This document shows positions 17,355-25,316 of a stretch of 64,000 bases of DNA, one piece after another (within the stretch, counting starts at the first letter, position 1; each line of letters starts with the position of its first letter). The notes beneath the pieces were generated by a model that was given only the letters and a program-made list of their open reading frames with translations, made no database searches and was not told where the DNA came from. The stretch is from Mycobacterium sp. AT1 (GTDB lineage Bacteria > Actinomycetota > Actinomycetes > Mycobacteriales > Mycobacteriaceae), in the NCBI RefSeq assembly GCF_002043095.1, contig NZ_MVOC01000048.1, positions 123,885 to 187,884 of the forward strand. Direction: 5' to 3'. Made by a program: the position numbers and the translations under genes.

Positions 17355-17861
17355 TCAGGCGTTGGCCTTGATCCACGCCGTGGTGAAGTTCTGTTCGGCG
17401 GCCAACAGCCCCACCAACTGGCTGCCGATGAAGCTCTCCACCTTGCCGCCTACGAGCGGGATGCGAACCTCCACGGTCGCCATGAACTCCAGCCGCGACC
17501 CGCTGCCGGCGGGGGAGAGCACCGCCGTTCCCGACAGCGTCGCCGGGGCGCCGGGGATCATCCCCTTGACGGTCGCGGTGGCCTTGCCGTCGCGAACCGG
17601 GGTCCAGACTTCCTCCCGCACGAAGCTCAGGTCGCCGCGGTGAAACTGTGCGACGACGCCGGGCAGGCGGTCGGCTCGCATCGTCTGGGTGGTGACGACG
17701 TCGACGCCACCGTCGGCACCGGAGGTGATCGAATCCAACGTCGCCTCGTCGGCACCCGACTCGGCAAGTCGTTCAAGCCAGTAACTCTGGTCGCCGAGGG
17801 CGCGGTGGATCTGTTCGACGGTGCCGTCGTAGTCGACTTCCATGTCGAAGGAACGCGGCAT
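17355..17861 (-). CDS. DUF2505 (SRPBCC-like) protein (Rv0481c-like)
   Basis: 168 aa. The sequence MPRSFDMEVDYDGTVEQIHRALGD and the end FIGSQLVGLLAAEQNFTTAW match DUF2505, a START/SRPBCC-like fold with a hydrophobic cavity. No catalytic residues recognised. Divergent from murB, 26 bp apart, and first gene of a minus-strand run ending with the DUF2993 gene. Confidence 0.82.
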   Translation of the reverse strand: MPRSFDMEVDYDGTVEQIHRALGDQSYWLERLAESGADEATLDSITSGADGGVDVVTTQTMRADRLPGVVAQFHRGDLSFVREEVWTPVRDGKATATVKGMIPGAPATLSGTAVLSPAGSGSRLEFMATVEVRIPLVGGKVESFIGSQLVGLLAAEQNFTTAWIKANA

Positions 17862-17887
17862 AGCCGACCACGCTACCGTTAGCGCCC

Positions 17888-18952
17888 GTGGTCAGTTCGG
17901 ATATCGGTGGCGTCGAGGTGGCGGTGTCCGTCCCCGTCGCGCCCATGACCACACTGCGGCTCGGACCCGTTGCCAGCAGGGTCCTCGTGTGCGACACCAC
18001 CGCCAAGGTCGTCGACGTCCTGCGCGAACTGCCCGTGGGTGACCCGAGGGAACGCACCCTGATCCTGGGCGGGGGCTCCAACGTCGTCATCGCAGACGAC
18101 CTGGCCGACCTGACGGTCGTGCGGCTGGCCAACACCGATGTCACGGTCCACGAAGACGTCGTACGCGCTGAGGCGGGCGCGTCATGGGACGACGTGGTCG
18201 TGACGTCGCTGGCCCATGGGCTTGGCGGCCTGGAGTGCCTGTCGGGAATCCCCGGCTCGGCCGGCGCGACCCCGGTCCAGAACGTCGGCGCGTACGGCGT
18301 CGAGGTGTCCGACGTCATCCACCGCGTCCGGTTGCTGGATCGGCGCAGCGGCGAGGTGCGGTGGGTGCAACCCGACGAGCTGCGCTTCGGTTATCGCACC
18401 AGCATCTTGAAGAACTCGGTCGACGCCGTCGTGCTGGAAGTCGAGTTCGCGCTCGACGCCGAGAATCGCAGCGCGCCCCTGCGGTACGGCGAGTTGGCAA
18501 AGGCGCTCGGCGTCGAACCCGGCACGCGAATGGTGCCGACCCAAGTTCGGGAGGCGGTGCTCGCCTTGCGGGCCAGCAAGGGCATGGTGCTGGCCGACGG
18601 TGACGCCGACACCTGGAGCGTCGGATCGTTCTTCACCAATCCCGTCGTGTCACCGGCCGAGTTCGCGAGAGTGAGCGCGCAGGCCGACGGGCCGGTGCCG
18701 AATTACCCGGCGCCGGACGGGGTCAAGCTTGCTGCGGGGTGGCTGGTGGAGCGGGCCGGCTTCGGCAAGGGATACCCCGGTGACGGCGCGTCCGCCCGCC
18801 TGTCCACCAAGCATGCGCTGGCTGTGACCAACCGGGGGTCGGCGACGACCGCAGAGCTGTTGGCGCTGGCCAGAGACGTGCGGGACGGCGTCTTGATGGC
18901 ATTTGGGGTACGGCTCGTACCAGAACCGATTCTGGTTGGGTGCGAACTCTAG
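17888..18952 (+). CDS. murB: UDP-N-acetylenolpyruvoylglucosamine reductase
   Basis: 354 aa FAD enzyme for the second committed step of peptidoglycan precursor synthesis. Seen: FAD-binding LGGGSNVVIAD (60-70), R170 in FGYRTSILK, the proton-donor serine S247 in WSVGSFFTNP, and E346 in LVPEPILVG. Length and insertion pattern are those of actinobacterial MurB (Rv0482). GTG at 17888 lies 8 nt after TACCGT (17874-17879), consistent with a leaderless message. The transpeptidase gene follows 15 bp later. Confidence 0.96.
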   Translation: MVSSDIGGVEVAVSVPVAPMTTLRLGPVASRVLVCDTTAKVVDVLRELPVGDPRERTLILGGGSNVVIADDLADLTVVRLANTDVTVHEDVVRAEAGASWDDVVVTSLAHGLGGLECLSGIPGSAGATPVQNVGAYGVEVSDVIHRVRLLDRRSGEVRWVQPDELRFGYRTSILKNSVDAVVLEVEFALDAENRSAPLRYGELAKALGVEPGTRMVPTQVREAVLALRASKGMVLADGDADTWSVGSFFTNPVVSPAEFARVSAQADGPVPNYPAPDGVKLAAGWLVERAGFGKGYPGDGASARLSTKHALAVTNRGSATTAELLALARDVRDGVLMAFGVRLVPEPILVGCEL

Positions 18953-18967
18953 GTACCGTGTGTACAC

Positions 18968-20299
18968 GTGACCCTCAATCGGCGCCAAGCGCTGACCGCC
19001 ATCGCCGTGGGCGCCTCCGGCGTACTCGCCGCGTGTAGCGGTAGGACCACGACCGGTTCGCCGGCATCCACCGAGCCGCCAGCCAAGGCGGAGGTGGCCT
19101 TCAAGCCCGCCAAGGACGCCACCAACGTGGCACCGACCGACCCCGTGGGCGTCGAGGTCACCAACGGATGGTTGCAGCGCGTCACGCTGACCAACGCCGA
19201 AGGCGGTGTCGTCCGCGGCGTGCTGAACCCAGACCGCACCGCGTTCAAGACCACCGAGCCGCTCGGCTACGGCGTCGAGTACACCTGGGGCGGGTCGGCG
19301 GTCGGACGCGACGGCAAGGCGATCCCGTTGACCGGGAGTTTCACCACCGTCGACCCGCAGACCAAGGTCAACGGTCAGTTCCAGCTGGCCGACGGCCAGG
19401 TCGTCGGTGTCGCGGCGCCCATCATCATGCAGTTCGACGCCTCCATCGGCGACGACGCGAAGGCAGCCGTCGAACGGGCACTGGTCGTCACCACCACCCC
19501 ACCCGTCGAGGGCAGTTGGGCGTGGTTGCCCGACGAGGTCGGCGGCTCGCGACTGCATTGGCGCACCAAGGACTACTACCCGCCTGGCACCAAGGTGCAC
19601 GTGGCCGCCAACACCTATGGAATCCCCTTCGGCGACGGGGCATTCGGTGCCGCCGACTCCACCTTGGACATCGAGATCGGCCGTCGGCAGGTAGTCAAGG
19701 CCGAGGCGTCGTCGCACCAGATCGAGGTGATCACCGACGCCGGTGTAATCATGACCCTGCCCTGCAGCTACGGCGAGGGCGATCTGCCGCGCAACGTGAC
19801 CCGCAGCGGCATCCACGTCGTCAGCGAGAAGTACGAAGACTTCTACATGTCCAACCCGGCCGCCGGTTACTCGAACGTGCACGAGCGGTGGGCAGTGCGG
19901 ATCTCCAACAACGGCGAGTTCATCCACGCCAACCCCAACAGCGCTGGCGCCCAAGGCAACACCAACGTCACCAACGGCTGCATCAACCTGTCCACGTCGG
20001 ACGCCGAGCAGTACTTCAACACCGCCATCTACGGCGACCCGGTCGAGGTGACCGGCACGTCGATCGAACTGTCCTACGCCGACGGTGACATCTGGGACTG
20101 GGCCGTCGGGTGGGACGAGTGGAAGTCCATGTCGGCACTCAACGACGCGACGCCCCCGTCCAACGTCCCAAGCAGCGCCCCGGCCACCCCCACCGACGCT
20201 CCGACGCTGTCGGGTACGCCGACGACCACGCCGCCGTCGGCGGTGACGGTCACCCCAACGGAGACCACGGAGACCACGACGGTCACTCCGGGCGGGTGA
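18968..20299 (+). CDS. lprQ: L,D-transpeptidase lipoprotein (LprQ / LdtE type)
   Basis: 443 aa. N-terminal NRRQALTAIAVGASGVLAAC is a lipoprotein signal with lipid Cys at 23 and a twin-arginine-like NRRQ. Two Ig-like domains (about 45-240) precede the YkuD domain, whose catalytic motif reads FIHANPNSAGAQGNTNVTNG followed by CINLS (H320, C338). These enzymes form 3-3 peptidoglycan cross-links. A Thr/Pro/Ser-rich tail (about 395-443) extends past the catalytic fold. TACCGT ends 8 nt before the GTG, inside the end of murB, suggesting its own promoter. Its 3' end overlaps the convergent SDR gene by 17 bp. Confidence 0.93.
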   Translation: MTLNRRQALTAIAVGASGVLAACSGRTTTGSPASTEPPAKAEVAFKPAKDATNVAPTDPVGVEVTNGWLQRVTLTNAEGGVVRGVLNPDRTAFKTTEPLGYGVEYTWGGSAVGRDGKAIPLTGSFTTVDPQTKVNGQFQLADGQVVGVAAPIIMQFDASIGDDAKAAVERALVVTTTPPVEGSWAWLPDEVGGSRLHWRTKDYYPPGTKVHVAANTYGIPFGDGAFGAADSTLDIEIGRRQVVKAEASSHQIEVITDAGVIMTLPCSYGEGDLPRNVTRSGIHVVSEKYEDFYMSNPAAGYSNVHERWAVRISNNGEFIHANPNSAGAQGNTNVTNGCINLSTSDAEQYFNTAIYGDPVEVTGTSIELSYADGDIWDWAVGWDEWKSMSALNDATPPSNVPSSAPATPTDAPTLSGTPTTTPPSAVTVTPTETTETTTVTPGG

Positions 20300-21035
20300 A
20301 CTTCCTCGTCGCCGTGGCCTGATCGCGCGGCCGGATGACGATCTGGTCCAGGTTGACGTGCGACGGTCGTGACGCGGCGAACCCGATCACCTCGGCGACG
20401 TCCTCGGCGGTCAGCGGAGTCATGCCCGCATACAGGGCGTCCGCTCGGTCCTGATCGCCGCCGAAACGCACGACGGAGAACTCCGTCTCGACCATTCCAG
20501 GCGCAATCTCGGTGAGTCGCACCGGCTTTCCCAGCAGCTCGCCGCGCAGCGTCTGATGCAGTGCGGCCTGGGCATGCTTGGCCGAGGTGTAGCCGGCGCC
20601 CCCGTCGTAGATCTCGAACGCCGCGATGGAGGTGACGGTGACGATCAACCCGTCACCGGAGGCGACCAGCTTGGGCAGCAATGCCCTCGTCACGCGGAGG
20701 GTGCCCAGCACGTTGGTCTCCCACATCCAGCGCCAGTCGTCGAGGTCGGCGTCGGCGACCGATTGCACGCCCTTGGCGCCGCCGGCGTTGTTCACCAGCA
20801 CGTCGACCCGTTCGAGGCCGTCGGCCAACTTCTGCACAGAAGTCTCGTCAGTGACGTCCGCCACAATCGCGGTGCCCGCGATCTCCGCAGCGAGGGCCGT
20901 GACGCGATCCTCGCGGCGTGCCACGCACACCACGTGAAAGCCAAGTCCCGCAAGTGTTTTCGCCGTGGCCTCGCCAATGCCGGAGCTGGCACCCGTGACG
21001 ACCGCGACGGGCTGAGGGGATTCGAGTGACGTCAT
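20283..21035 (-). CDS. Short-chain dehydrogenase/reductase (Rv0484c-like)
   Basis: 250 aa classical SDR. NAD(P)-binding TGASSGIG (14-21), the NNAG motif (82-85), and the catalytic S136, Y149, K153 (YTSAK) are all present; R40-R41 after the second strand favours NADPH. Substrate unknown. Convergent with the transpeptidase gene (17-bp overlap). ATG at 21035. Confidence 0.9.
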   Translation of the reverse strand: MTSLESPQPVAVVTGASSGIGEATAKTLAGLGFHVVCVARREDRVTALAAEIAGTAIVADVTDETSVQKLADGLERVDVLVNNAGGAKGVQSVADADLDDWRWMWETNVLGTLRVTRALLPKLVASGDGLIVTVTSIAAFEIYDGGAGYTSAKHAQAALHQTLRGELLGKPVRLTEIAPGMVETEFSVVRFGGDQDRADALYAGMTPLTAEDVAEVIGFAASRPSHVNLDQIVIRPRDQATATRKFTRPE

Positions 21036-21058
21036 TCGTCCAACATTAGTTGTCGTGC

Positions 21059-21064
21059 TAAATT
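21059..21064 (+). promoter_or_regulatory. -10 element of the polycysteine leader ORF
   Basis: TAAATT ends 6 nt before the GTG at 21071, the spacing of a leaderless mycobacterial start. This makes the leader peptide the first translated ORF of the ROK-mshA transcript. Confidence 0.6.
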
Positions 21065-21070
21065 CGCAAC

Positions 21071-21145
21071 GTGTCCTCCGGTCAGGGTTTCAACGTCGCC
21101 GCATCGCGTGCGTGTTGTTGTCGTCGCCAGCTTCGCCGCGCCTGA
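21071..21145 (+). CDS. Polycysteine leader peptide (cysteine-responsive attenuator ORF)
   Basis: 24-codon ORF, GTG start, sequence MSSGQGFNVAAS then RACCCRRQLRRA. Three consecutive TGT codons (21113-21121) are followed by Arg codons. It is probably leaderless. Leaderless polycysteine ORFs are known in mycobacteria to act as cysteine-responsive attenuators of the downstream operon. Downstream, GGTGA can pair either with TCACC (21192-21196) or, as GTGAGG (21183-21188), with CCTCAC (21207-21212), the latter ending 2 nt before the AAGGA ribosome-binding site of the ROK gene. Ribosome stalling at the Cys codons could switch these structures. Confidence 0.8.
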   Translation: MSSGQGFNVAASRACCCRRQLRRA

Positions 21146-21224
21146 CTGAACCCCGGACACATTCGTCCTGCTGAGTCGCCAGGTGAGGCAATCACCCACC
21201 GGCCGACCTCACGCAAGGACTCTC

Positions 21225-22526
21225 ATGAGTACTCCCACCGCCATTCGCAAGACCCCTGCCGTCATCGCCACCCCCCGCACGAAGCGGGCGTTGCTGGCCA
21301 GGCACCACATCGTCGCCCCGTCGCTGCGCGTCGCCGAAGCGGCGGCAGCCTCGGTGTTCGGAGCGGCCAGACTTCGCGGCCCCATCGCCCGTGACGTCAT
21401 CGCCCAGACCACCGGCCTGAGCATCGCGACGGTGAACCGGCAGGTCACAGCCCTGCTCGACGCCGGCGTGCTTCGCGAGCGAGCCGACCTGGCCGTCTCC
21501 GGCGCCATCGGGCGACCGCGGGTGCCGGTCGAGGTCAACCACGAACCGTTCCTCACCCTCGGCATCCACATCGGCGCCCGCACTTCGATCATCGTGGCCA
21601 CCGATCTCTTCGGCCGCACGCTCGACGTGGTGGAGACGCCGACGCCGCGGGGTTCGCAGAACTCGGCGCTGGCGGCACTCGCGGGCAGCGCGAGCCGATA
21701 CCTGAGCCGCTGGCATCGTCGCAGGCCACTGTGGGTGGGCGTGACCGCGGGCGGAGTCGTGGACAGCGCCACCGGGCACGTCGACCACGCCCGACTCGGC
21801 TGGACGGACGCTCCGGTGGGCCCCGTTCTCGCCGAGACCCTCGGGCTGCCGGTGTCCCTGGCCTCCCACGTGGACGCGATGGCAGGTGCGGAGTTGCTGC
21901 TCGGCACGCGCCGAGTGAACGGTTCCGCCGCGTCGAACGCTGCTTCGAGCGCGGCTCCGGTCACGAGCCTGTACGTCTACGCCAGGGAGACCGTCGGCTA
22001 CGCCCTGTCGATCGGCGGCCGGGTGCACTCGCCGACCAGCGGACCCGGCACGATCGCGGCATTACCCGCACAATCCGAAATGCTAGGCGGCAGTGGGCAA
22101 CTGGAGTCGACAGTGAGCGACGAAGCGGTGCTGACCGCCGCGCGCAGGCTCCGGATCGTGCCCGCCGACGGCCCGTCCTCGACCATCGGCGCGGTGCTGC
22201 GCGCGGCGCGACAGGGCAACCAGGCCGCCGCCGACCTGCTCGGTGAACGCGCGCACGTGCTCGGTGAGTCGGTGGCGCTGCTGCGGGACATGCTCAACCC
22301 CGACGACCTGGTCGTCGGCGGCCAGGCGTTCACCGAGTATCCGGAGGGCATGGCGGAGGTCGAAGCCGCCTACGCCAAACGTTCGGTTCTCGCGCCGCGC
22401 GACCTCCGTCTGACCTCGTTTGGCAACCGGATTCAGGAAGCGGGCGCCGGTGTCGTGTCCCTCGGCGGTCTCTACGCCGATCCGATCGCCGCGATGCGCC
22501 GCGCGGCCCGGGACAAGACCGCCTGA
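21225..22526 (+). CDS. ROK family transcriptional regulator (Rv0485-like)
   Basis: 433 aa. An N-terminal winged HTH (about 50-95) contains IARDVIAQTTGLSIATVNRQ; the rest is a ROK sugar-kinase-like fold (LGIHIGARTSIIVATDLFGR). The ROK zinc-binding cysteine motif is absent: no cysteine is visible in the protein. ATG at 21225 follows AAGGA (21215-21219). It sits directly upstream of mshA and downstream of the polycysteine leader. Rv0485 has been linked to control of nearby and PE/PPE genes; whether it regulates mshA here is unknown. Confidence 0.88.
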   Translation: MSTPTAIRKTPAVIATPRTKRALLARHHIVAPSLRVAEAAAASVFGAARLRGPIARDVIAQTTGLSIATVNRQVTALLDAGVLRERADLAVSGAIGRPRVPVEVNHEPFLTLGIHIGARTSIIVATDLFGRTLDVVETPTPRGSQNSALAALAGSASRYLSRWHRRRPLWVGVTAGGVVDSATGHVDHARLGWTDAPVGPVLAETLGLPVSLASHVDAMAGAELLLGTRRVNGSAASNAASSAAPVTSLYVYARETVGYALSIGGRVHSPTSGPGTIAALPAQSEMLGGSGQLESTVSDEAVLTAARRLRIVPADGPSSTIGAVLRAARQGNQAAADLLGERAHVLGESVALLRDMLNPDDLVVGGQAFTEYPEGMAEVEAAYAKRSVLAPRDLRLTSFGNRIQEAGAGVVSLGGLYADPIAAMRRAARDKTA

Positions 22527-22559
22527 CGCCGTCCGGCGACCCGGTGTAAGTATGAAGTC

Positions 22560-23843
22560 GTGCGCGTAGCCGTTTTGTCGGTCCATACCTCCCCGCTGGC
22601 TCAGCCCGGGACGGGTGACGCCGGCGGCATGAACGTCTACGTGCTGCAGACCGCGCTGGAACTGGCCCGCCGTGGCGTGGACGTGGAGATCTTCACCAGG
22701 GCGACGACCTCGTCGGATGCCCCCGTCGTACGGGTGGCGCCGGGGGTGCTGGTCCGAAACGTGGTGGCGGGCCCCTTCGAGGGCCTCGACAAGCACGACC
22801 TGCCGACGCAACTGTGCGCGTTCACCGCAGGCGTCCTGCGCGCCGAGGCGACCCACGAACCCGGCTACTACGACGTCGTGCACTCCCACTACTGGCTCTC
22901 GGGTCAGGTCGGCTGGTTGGCGCGGGACAGATGGGCGGTGCCGTTGGTGCACACCGCCCACACGCTCGCCGCGGTGAAGAACGCATCCCTTGCCGTCGGT
23001 GACCAGCCCGAGCCGCCACTGCGGTCGGTGGGTGAGCAGCAGGTCGTCGACGAGGCGGACCGGCTGATCGTCAACACCGAATACGAAGCGCGCGAACTGG
23101 TTTCGCTGCACCGGGCCGACCCCGGTCGCATCGACGTCGTGCATCCCGGGGTCGACCTCGCGACGTTCACGCCCGGCGACAGGATGCAGGCGCGGCGGGC
23201 ACTTGGCTTGGGAGCCGACGAGAAGGTGGTCGCGTTCGTCGGCCGCATTCAGCCCCTCAAGGCGCCCGACGTCCTGCTGCGCGCGGCGGCCAAGCTGCCG
23301 GACGTCCGCGTCGTGATCGCCGGCGGGCCGTCGGGCAGCGGGCTGGCCAATCCCGACTCGTTGGTTCGGCTGGCCGAGGACCTGGGTATGTCCTCACGCG
23401 TGACCTTCCTACCTCCCCAATCCCGCGACCAGCTCGTCGGCCTGTACCGGGCCGCCGACATGATGGCGGTGCCCAGCTACGCCGAGTCGTTCGGTCTCGT
23501 CGCCGTGGAAGCCCAAGCCTGCGGGACGCCGGTGGTGGCGGCCGCGGTCGGCGGACTACCCGTCGCCGTGCGGGACGGGATCACCGGTGTCCTCGTCAAC
23601 GGGCACGATCCCGACGACTGGGCAGCCGCCATGGGTGGGCTGTTCGACCGCGGGCCCGACACGATGCGCGCCGCAGCCGTCGAACACGCCGCGACGTTCT
23701 CGTGGGCCAACACCGTGGATGCGTTGCAGGCCAGCTACGGCCGGGCGATCACCGACTATCACGCCCGCCACCAGCGCACCGAGGTGCCGTCGCGACGCAA
23801 CGGTCGCCGGTTCTCGATCCGACGCGGGATCCGGGCATCGTGA
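22560..23843 (+). CDS. mshA: D-inositol-3-phosphate glycosyltransferase (mycothiol synthesis)
   Basis: 427 aa GT4 glycosyltransferase that joins UDP-GlcNAc to 1L-myo-inositol-1-phosphate, the first step of mycothiol synthesis. Seen: HTSPLAQPGTGDAGGMNVYV near the N-terminus (acceptor loop), VVHSHYWLSGQ, FVGRIQPLKAPDVLL, and the nucleotide-sugar motif SYAESFGLVAVEAQACG. It lacks the roughly 50-residue N-terminal extension annotated for M. tuberculosis MshA. GTG at 22560. It overlaps the next gene by GTGA. Located in the same transcription direction as the ROK gene 33 bp upstream. Confidence 0.97.
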   Translation: MRVAVLSVHTSPLAQPGTGDAGGMNVYVLQTALELARRGVDVEIFTRATTSSDAPVVRVAPGVLVRNVVAGPFEGLDKHDLPTQLCAFTAGVLRAEATHEPGYYDVVHSHYWLSGQVGWLARDRWAVPLVHTAHTLAAVKNASLAVGDQPEPPLRSVGEQQVVDEADRLIVNTEYEARELVSLHRADPGRIDVVHPGVDLATFTPGDRMQARRALGLGADEKVVAFVGRIQPLKAPDVLLRAAAKLPDVRVVIAGGPSGSGLANPDSLVRLAEDLGMSSRVTFLPPQSRDQLVGLYRAADMMAVPSYAESFGLVAVEAQACGTPVVAAAVGGLPVAVRDGITGVLVNGHDPDDWAAAMGGLFDRGPDTMRAAAVEHAATFSWANTVDALQASYGRAITDYHARHQRTEVPSRRNGRRFSIRRGIRAS

Positions 23844-24364
23844 ACGCGGGCACCGTGAATCCGGCACTCGACGTCATCGAAGCCACCCTCAAGGAGTCCG
23901 ACCTCGAATACGCCTTTCACGAGGGCTCCGACGGCGCGCCGTCGGGGGTCGTGGTCGCAGTTCCCGGTGAGCGGCGGTTGATCACCAACACGATCTTCAC
24001 GGTCGGCGACCACACCGTTCGCGTCGAGGCGTTCATCTGCCGCAAGCCCGACGAGGACTTCGAGAAGGTCTACCGCTATCTGTTGCGGCGCAACCGCCGA
24101 TTGTTCGGCCTCGCGTACACCCTCGACAACCTCGGTGACATCTACCTGATCGGCAGGATTGCGCTGGAGTCGGTGAGCCCCGACGTGATCGACGGTATCC
24201 TCGGCCAGGTGGTCCAAGCCGTCGAAGCCGACTTCAACATGTTGCTGGAGTTGGGCTTTCACTCGTCGATCCAGAAGGAGTGGGAGTGGCGGGTCAAGCG
24301 GGGCGAGTCGCTCAAGAACCTGAAGGCCTTCGAGCACCTTATCGACGACGGCGACGACGACTGA
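23840..24364 (+). CDS. YbjN domain protein (Rv0487-like)
   Basis: 174 aa. A type-III-chaperone-like YbjN fold: VEAFICRKPDEDFEKVYRYL, LGDIYLIGRIALESV and a C-terminal basic-acidic helix ending LIDDGDDD. The start GTG at 23840 overlaps the mshA stop; GTG at 23855 is an alternative. Function unknown; coupling to mshA suggests joint expression. Confidence 0.85.
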   Translation: MNAGTVNPALDVIEATLKESDLEYAFHEGSDGAPSGVVVAVPGERRLITNTIFTVGDHTVRVEAFICRKPDEDFEKVYRYLLRRNRRLFGLAYTLDNLGDIYLIGRIALESVSPDVIDGILGQVVQAVEADFNMLLELGFHSSIQKEWEWRVKRGESLKNLKAFEHLIDDGDDD

Positions 24365-24425
24365 GCGTCGGCCGCCGAGTCGGGGCGTAACCGTCTCGAA
24401 CGCCGCGCCCACAATCGCGGCGGGA

Positions 24426-24431
24426 TAGCAT
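24426..24431 (+). promoter_or_regulatory. -10 element of gpmA, leaderless
   Basis: TAGCAT ends 7 nt before the ATG at 24439. No ribosome-binding site is needed or seen. Confidence 0.5.
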
Positions 24432-24438
24432 CGTCGCC

Positions 24439-25179
24439 ATGGCGACACTGGTGCTACTGCGTCACGGCGAAAGCGAATGGAACGCGCTCAATCTCTTCAC
24501 CGGCTGGGTTGACGTCAACCTCACCGAGAAGGGTCGCGCCGAAGCCGTCAGGGGCGGCGAGCTGATGAAGTCCGTGGGCGTGCTGCCCGACGTGCTCTAC
24601 ACCTCGCTGTTGCGGCGTGCCATCACCACCGCCAACCTCGCGCTCGACGCCGCCGACAGGCACTGGATCCCCGTGGTCAGGGATTGGCGGCTCAACGAAC
24701 GGCACTACGGCGCGCTGCAGGGCCTCGACAAGGCCGAGACCAAGGCCAAGTACGGCGAAGAGCAATTCATGGCGTGGCGCCGCAGCTACGACACGCCGCC
24801 GCCGCCCATCGAGAAGGGCAGCGAATACAGCCAGGACGCCGACCCCCGCTACGCGAGCATCGGCGGCGGCCCGCTGACGGAGTGCCTCGCCGACGTCGTG
24901 GCCCGCTTCGTCCCCTATTTCACCGAAGTCATTGCGCCCGACCTGGTGGCGGGCAAGACCGTGCTGGTCGCCGCGCACGGCAACTCGTTGCGGGCGCTGG
25001 TCAAGTACCTCGACGGGATGTCCGACGCCGACGTGGTCGGGTTGAACATCCCGACGGGGATCCCGCTGGTGTACGAGCTCGACGATGCTCTCAAGCCGAC
25101 CGTCCCCGGCGGCAAGTATTTGGATCCCGATGCCGCCGCGGCTGGCGCTGCCGCCGTCGCCGCCCAGGGCGCCAAGTAG
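24439..25179 (+). CDS. gpmA: 2,3-bisphosphoglycerate-dependent phosphoglycerate mutase
   Basis: 246 aa glycolytic enzyme interconverting 3- and 2-phosphoglycerate. The phospho-histidine motif LRHGESEWN (H9) and the second active-site His in LVAAHGNSLRALV are present, with YGALQGLDKAETKAKYG typical of dPGM. The Ala-rich C-terminal tail (DPDAAAAGAAAVAAQ) is low-complexity. Counterpart of Rv0489, immediately before senX3-regX3. Confidence 0.96.
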   Translation: MATLVLLRHGESEWNALNLFTGWVDVNLTEKGRAEAVRGGELMKSVGVLPDVLYTSLLRRAITTANLALDAADRHWIPVVRDWRLNERHYGALQGLDKAETKAKYGEEQFMAWRRSYDTPPPPIEKGSEYSQDADPRYASIGGGPLTECLADVVARFVPYFTEVIAPDLVAGKTVLVAAHGNSLRALVKYLDGMSDADVVGLNIPTGIPLVYELDDALKPTVPGGKYLDPDAAAAGAAAVAAQGAK

Positions 25180-25207
25180 TCGACGGGGGCAGGCGGGGCG
25201 AACAATG

Positions 25208-25297
25208 GGTGAACTCCGGTGAACGGAGCCCGAACTCCTGTGTTTGTCTTTGTGACTTGCCCCGATTTGGCCGCACGCTGCTGGGATGACGTTCACC
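25208..25297. promoter_or_regulatory. RegX3-type PHO boxes upstream of senX3
   Basis: Direct repeat GGTGAAC-TCC-GGTGAAC (25208-25224) and an inverted half-site GTTCACC (25291-25297) that falls in the -35 area of the senX3 promoter. RegX3 is known to bind GTTCAC-type repeats and autoregulate. Site identity here is inferred from sequence. Confidence 0.55.
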
Positions 25298-25304
25298 CAG
25301 TGCG

Positions 25305-25310
25305 TACGAT
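25305..25310 (+). promoter_or_regulatory. -10 element of senX3, leaderless
   Basis: TACGAT ends 6 nt before the GTG at 25317. Confidence 0.5.
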
Positions 25311-25316
25311 TTTCGC

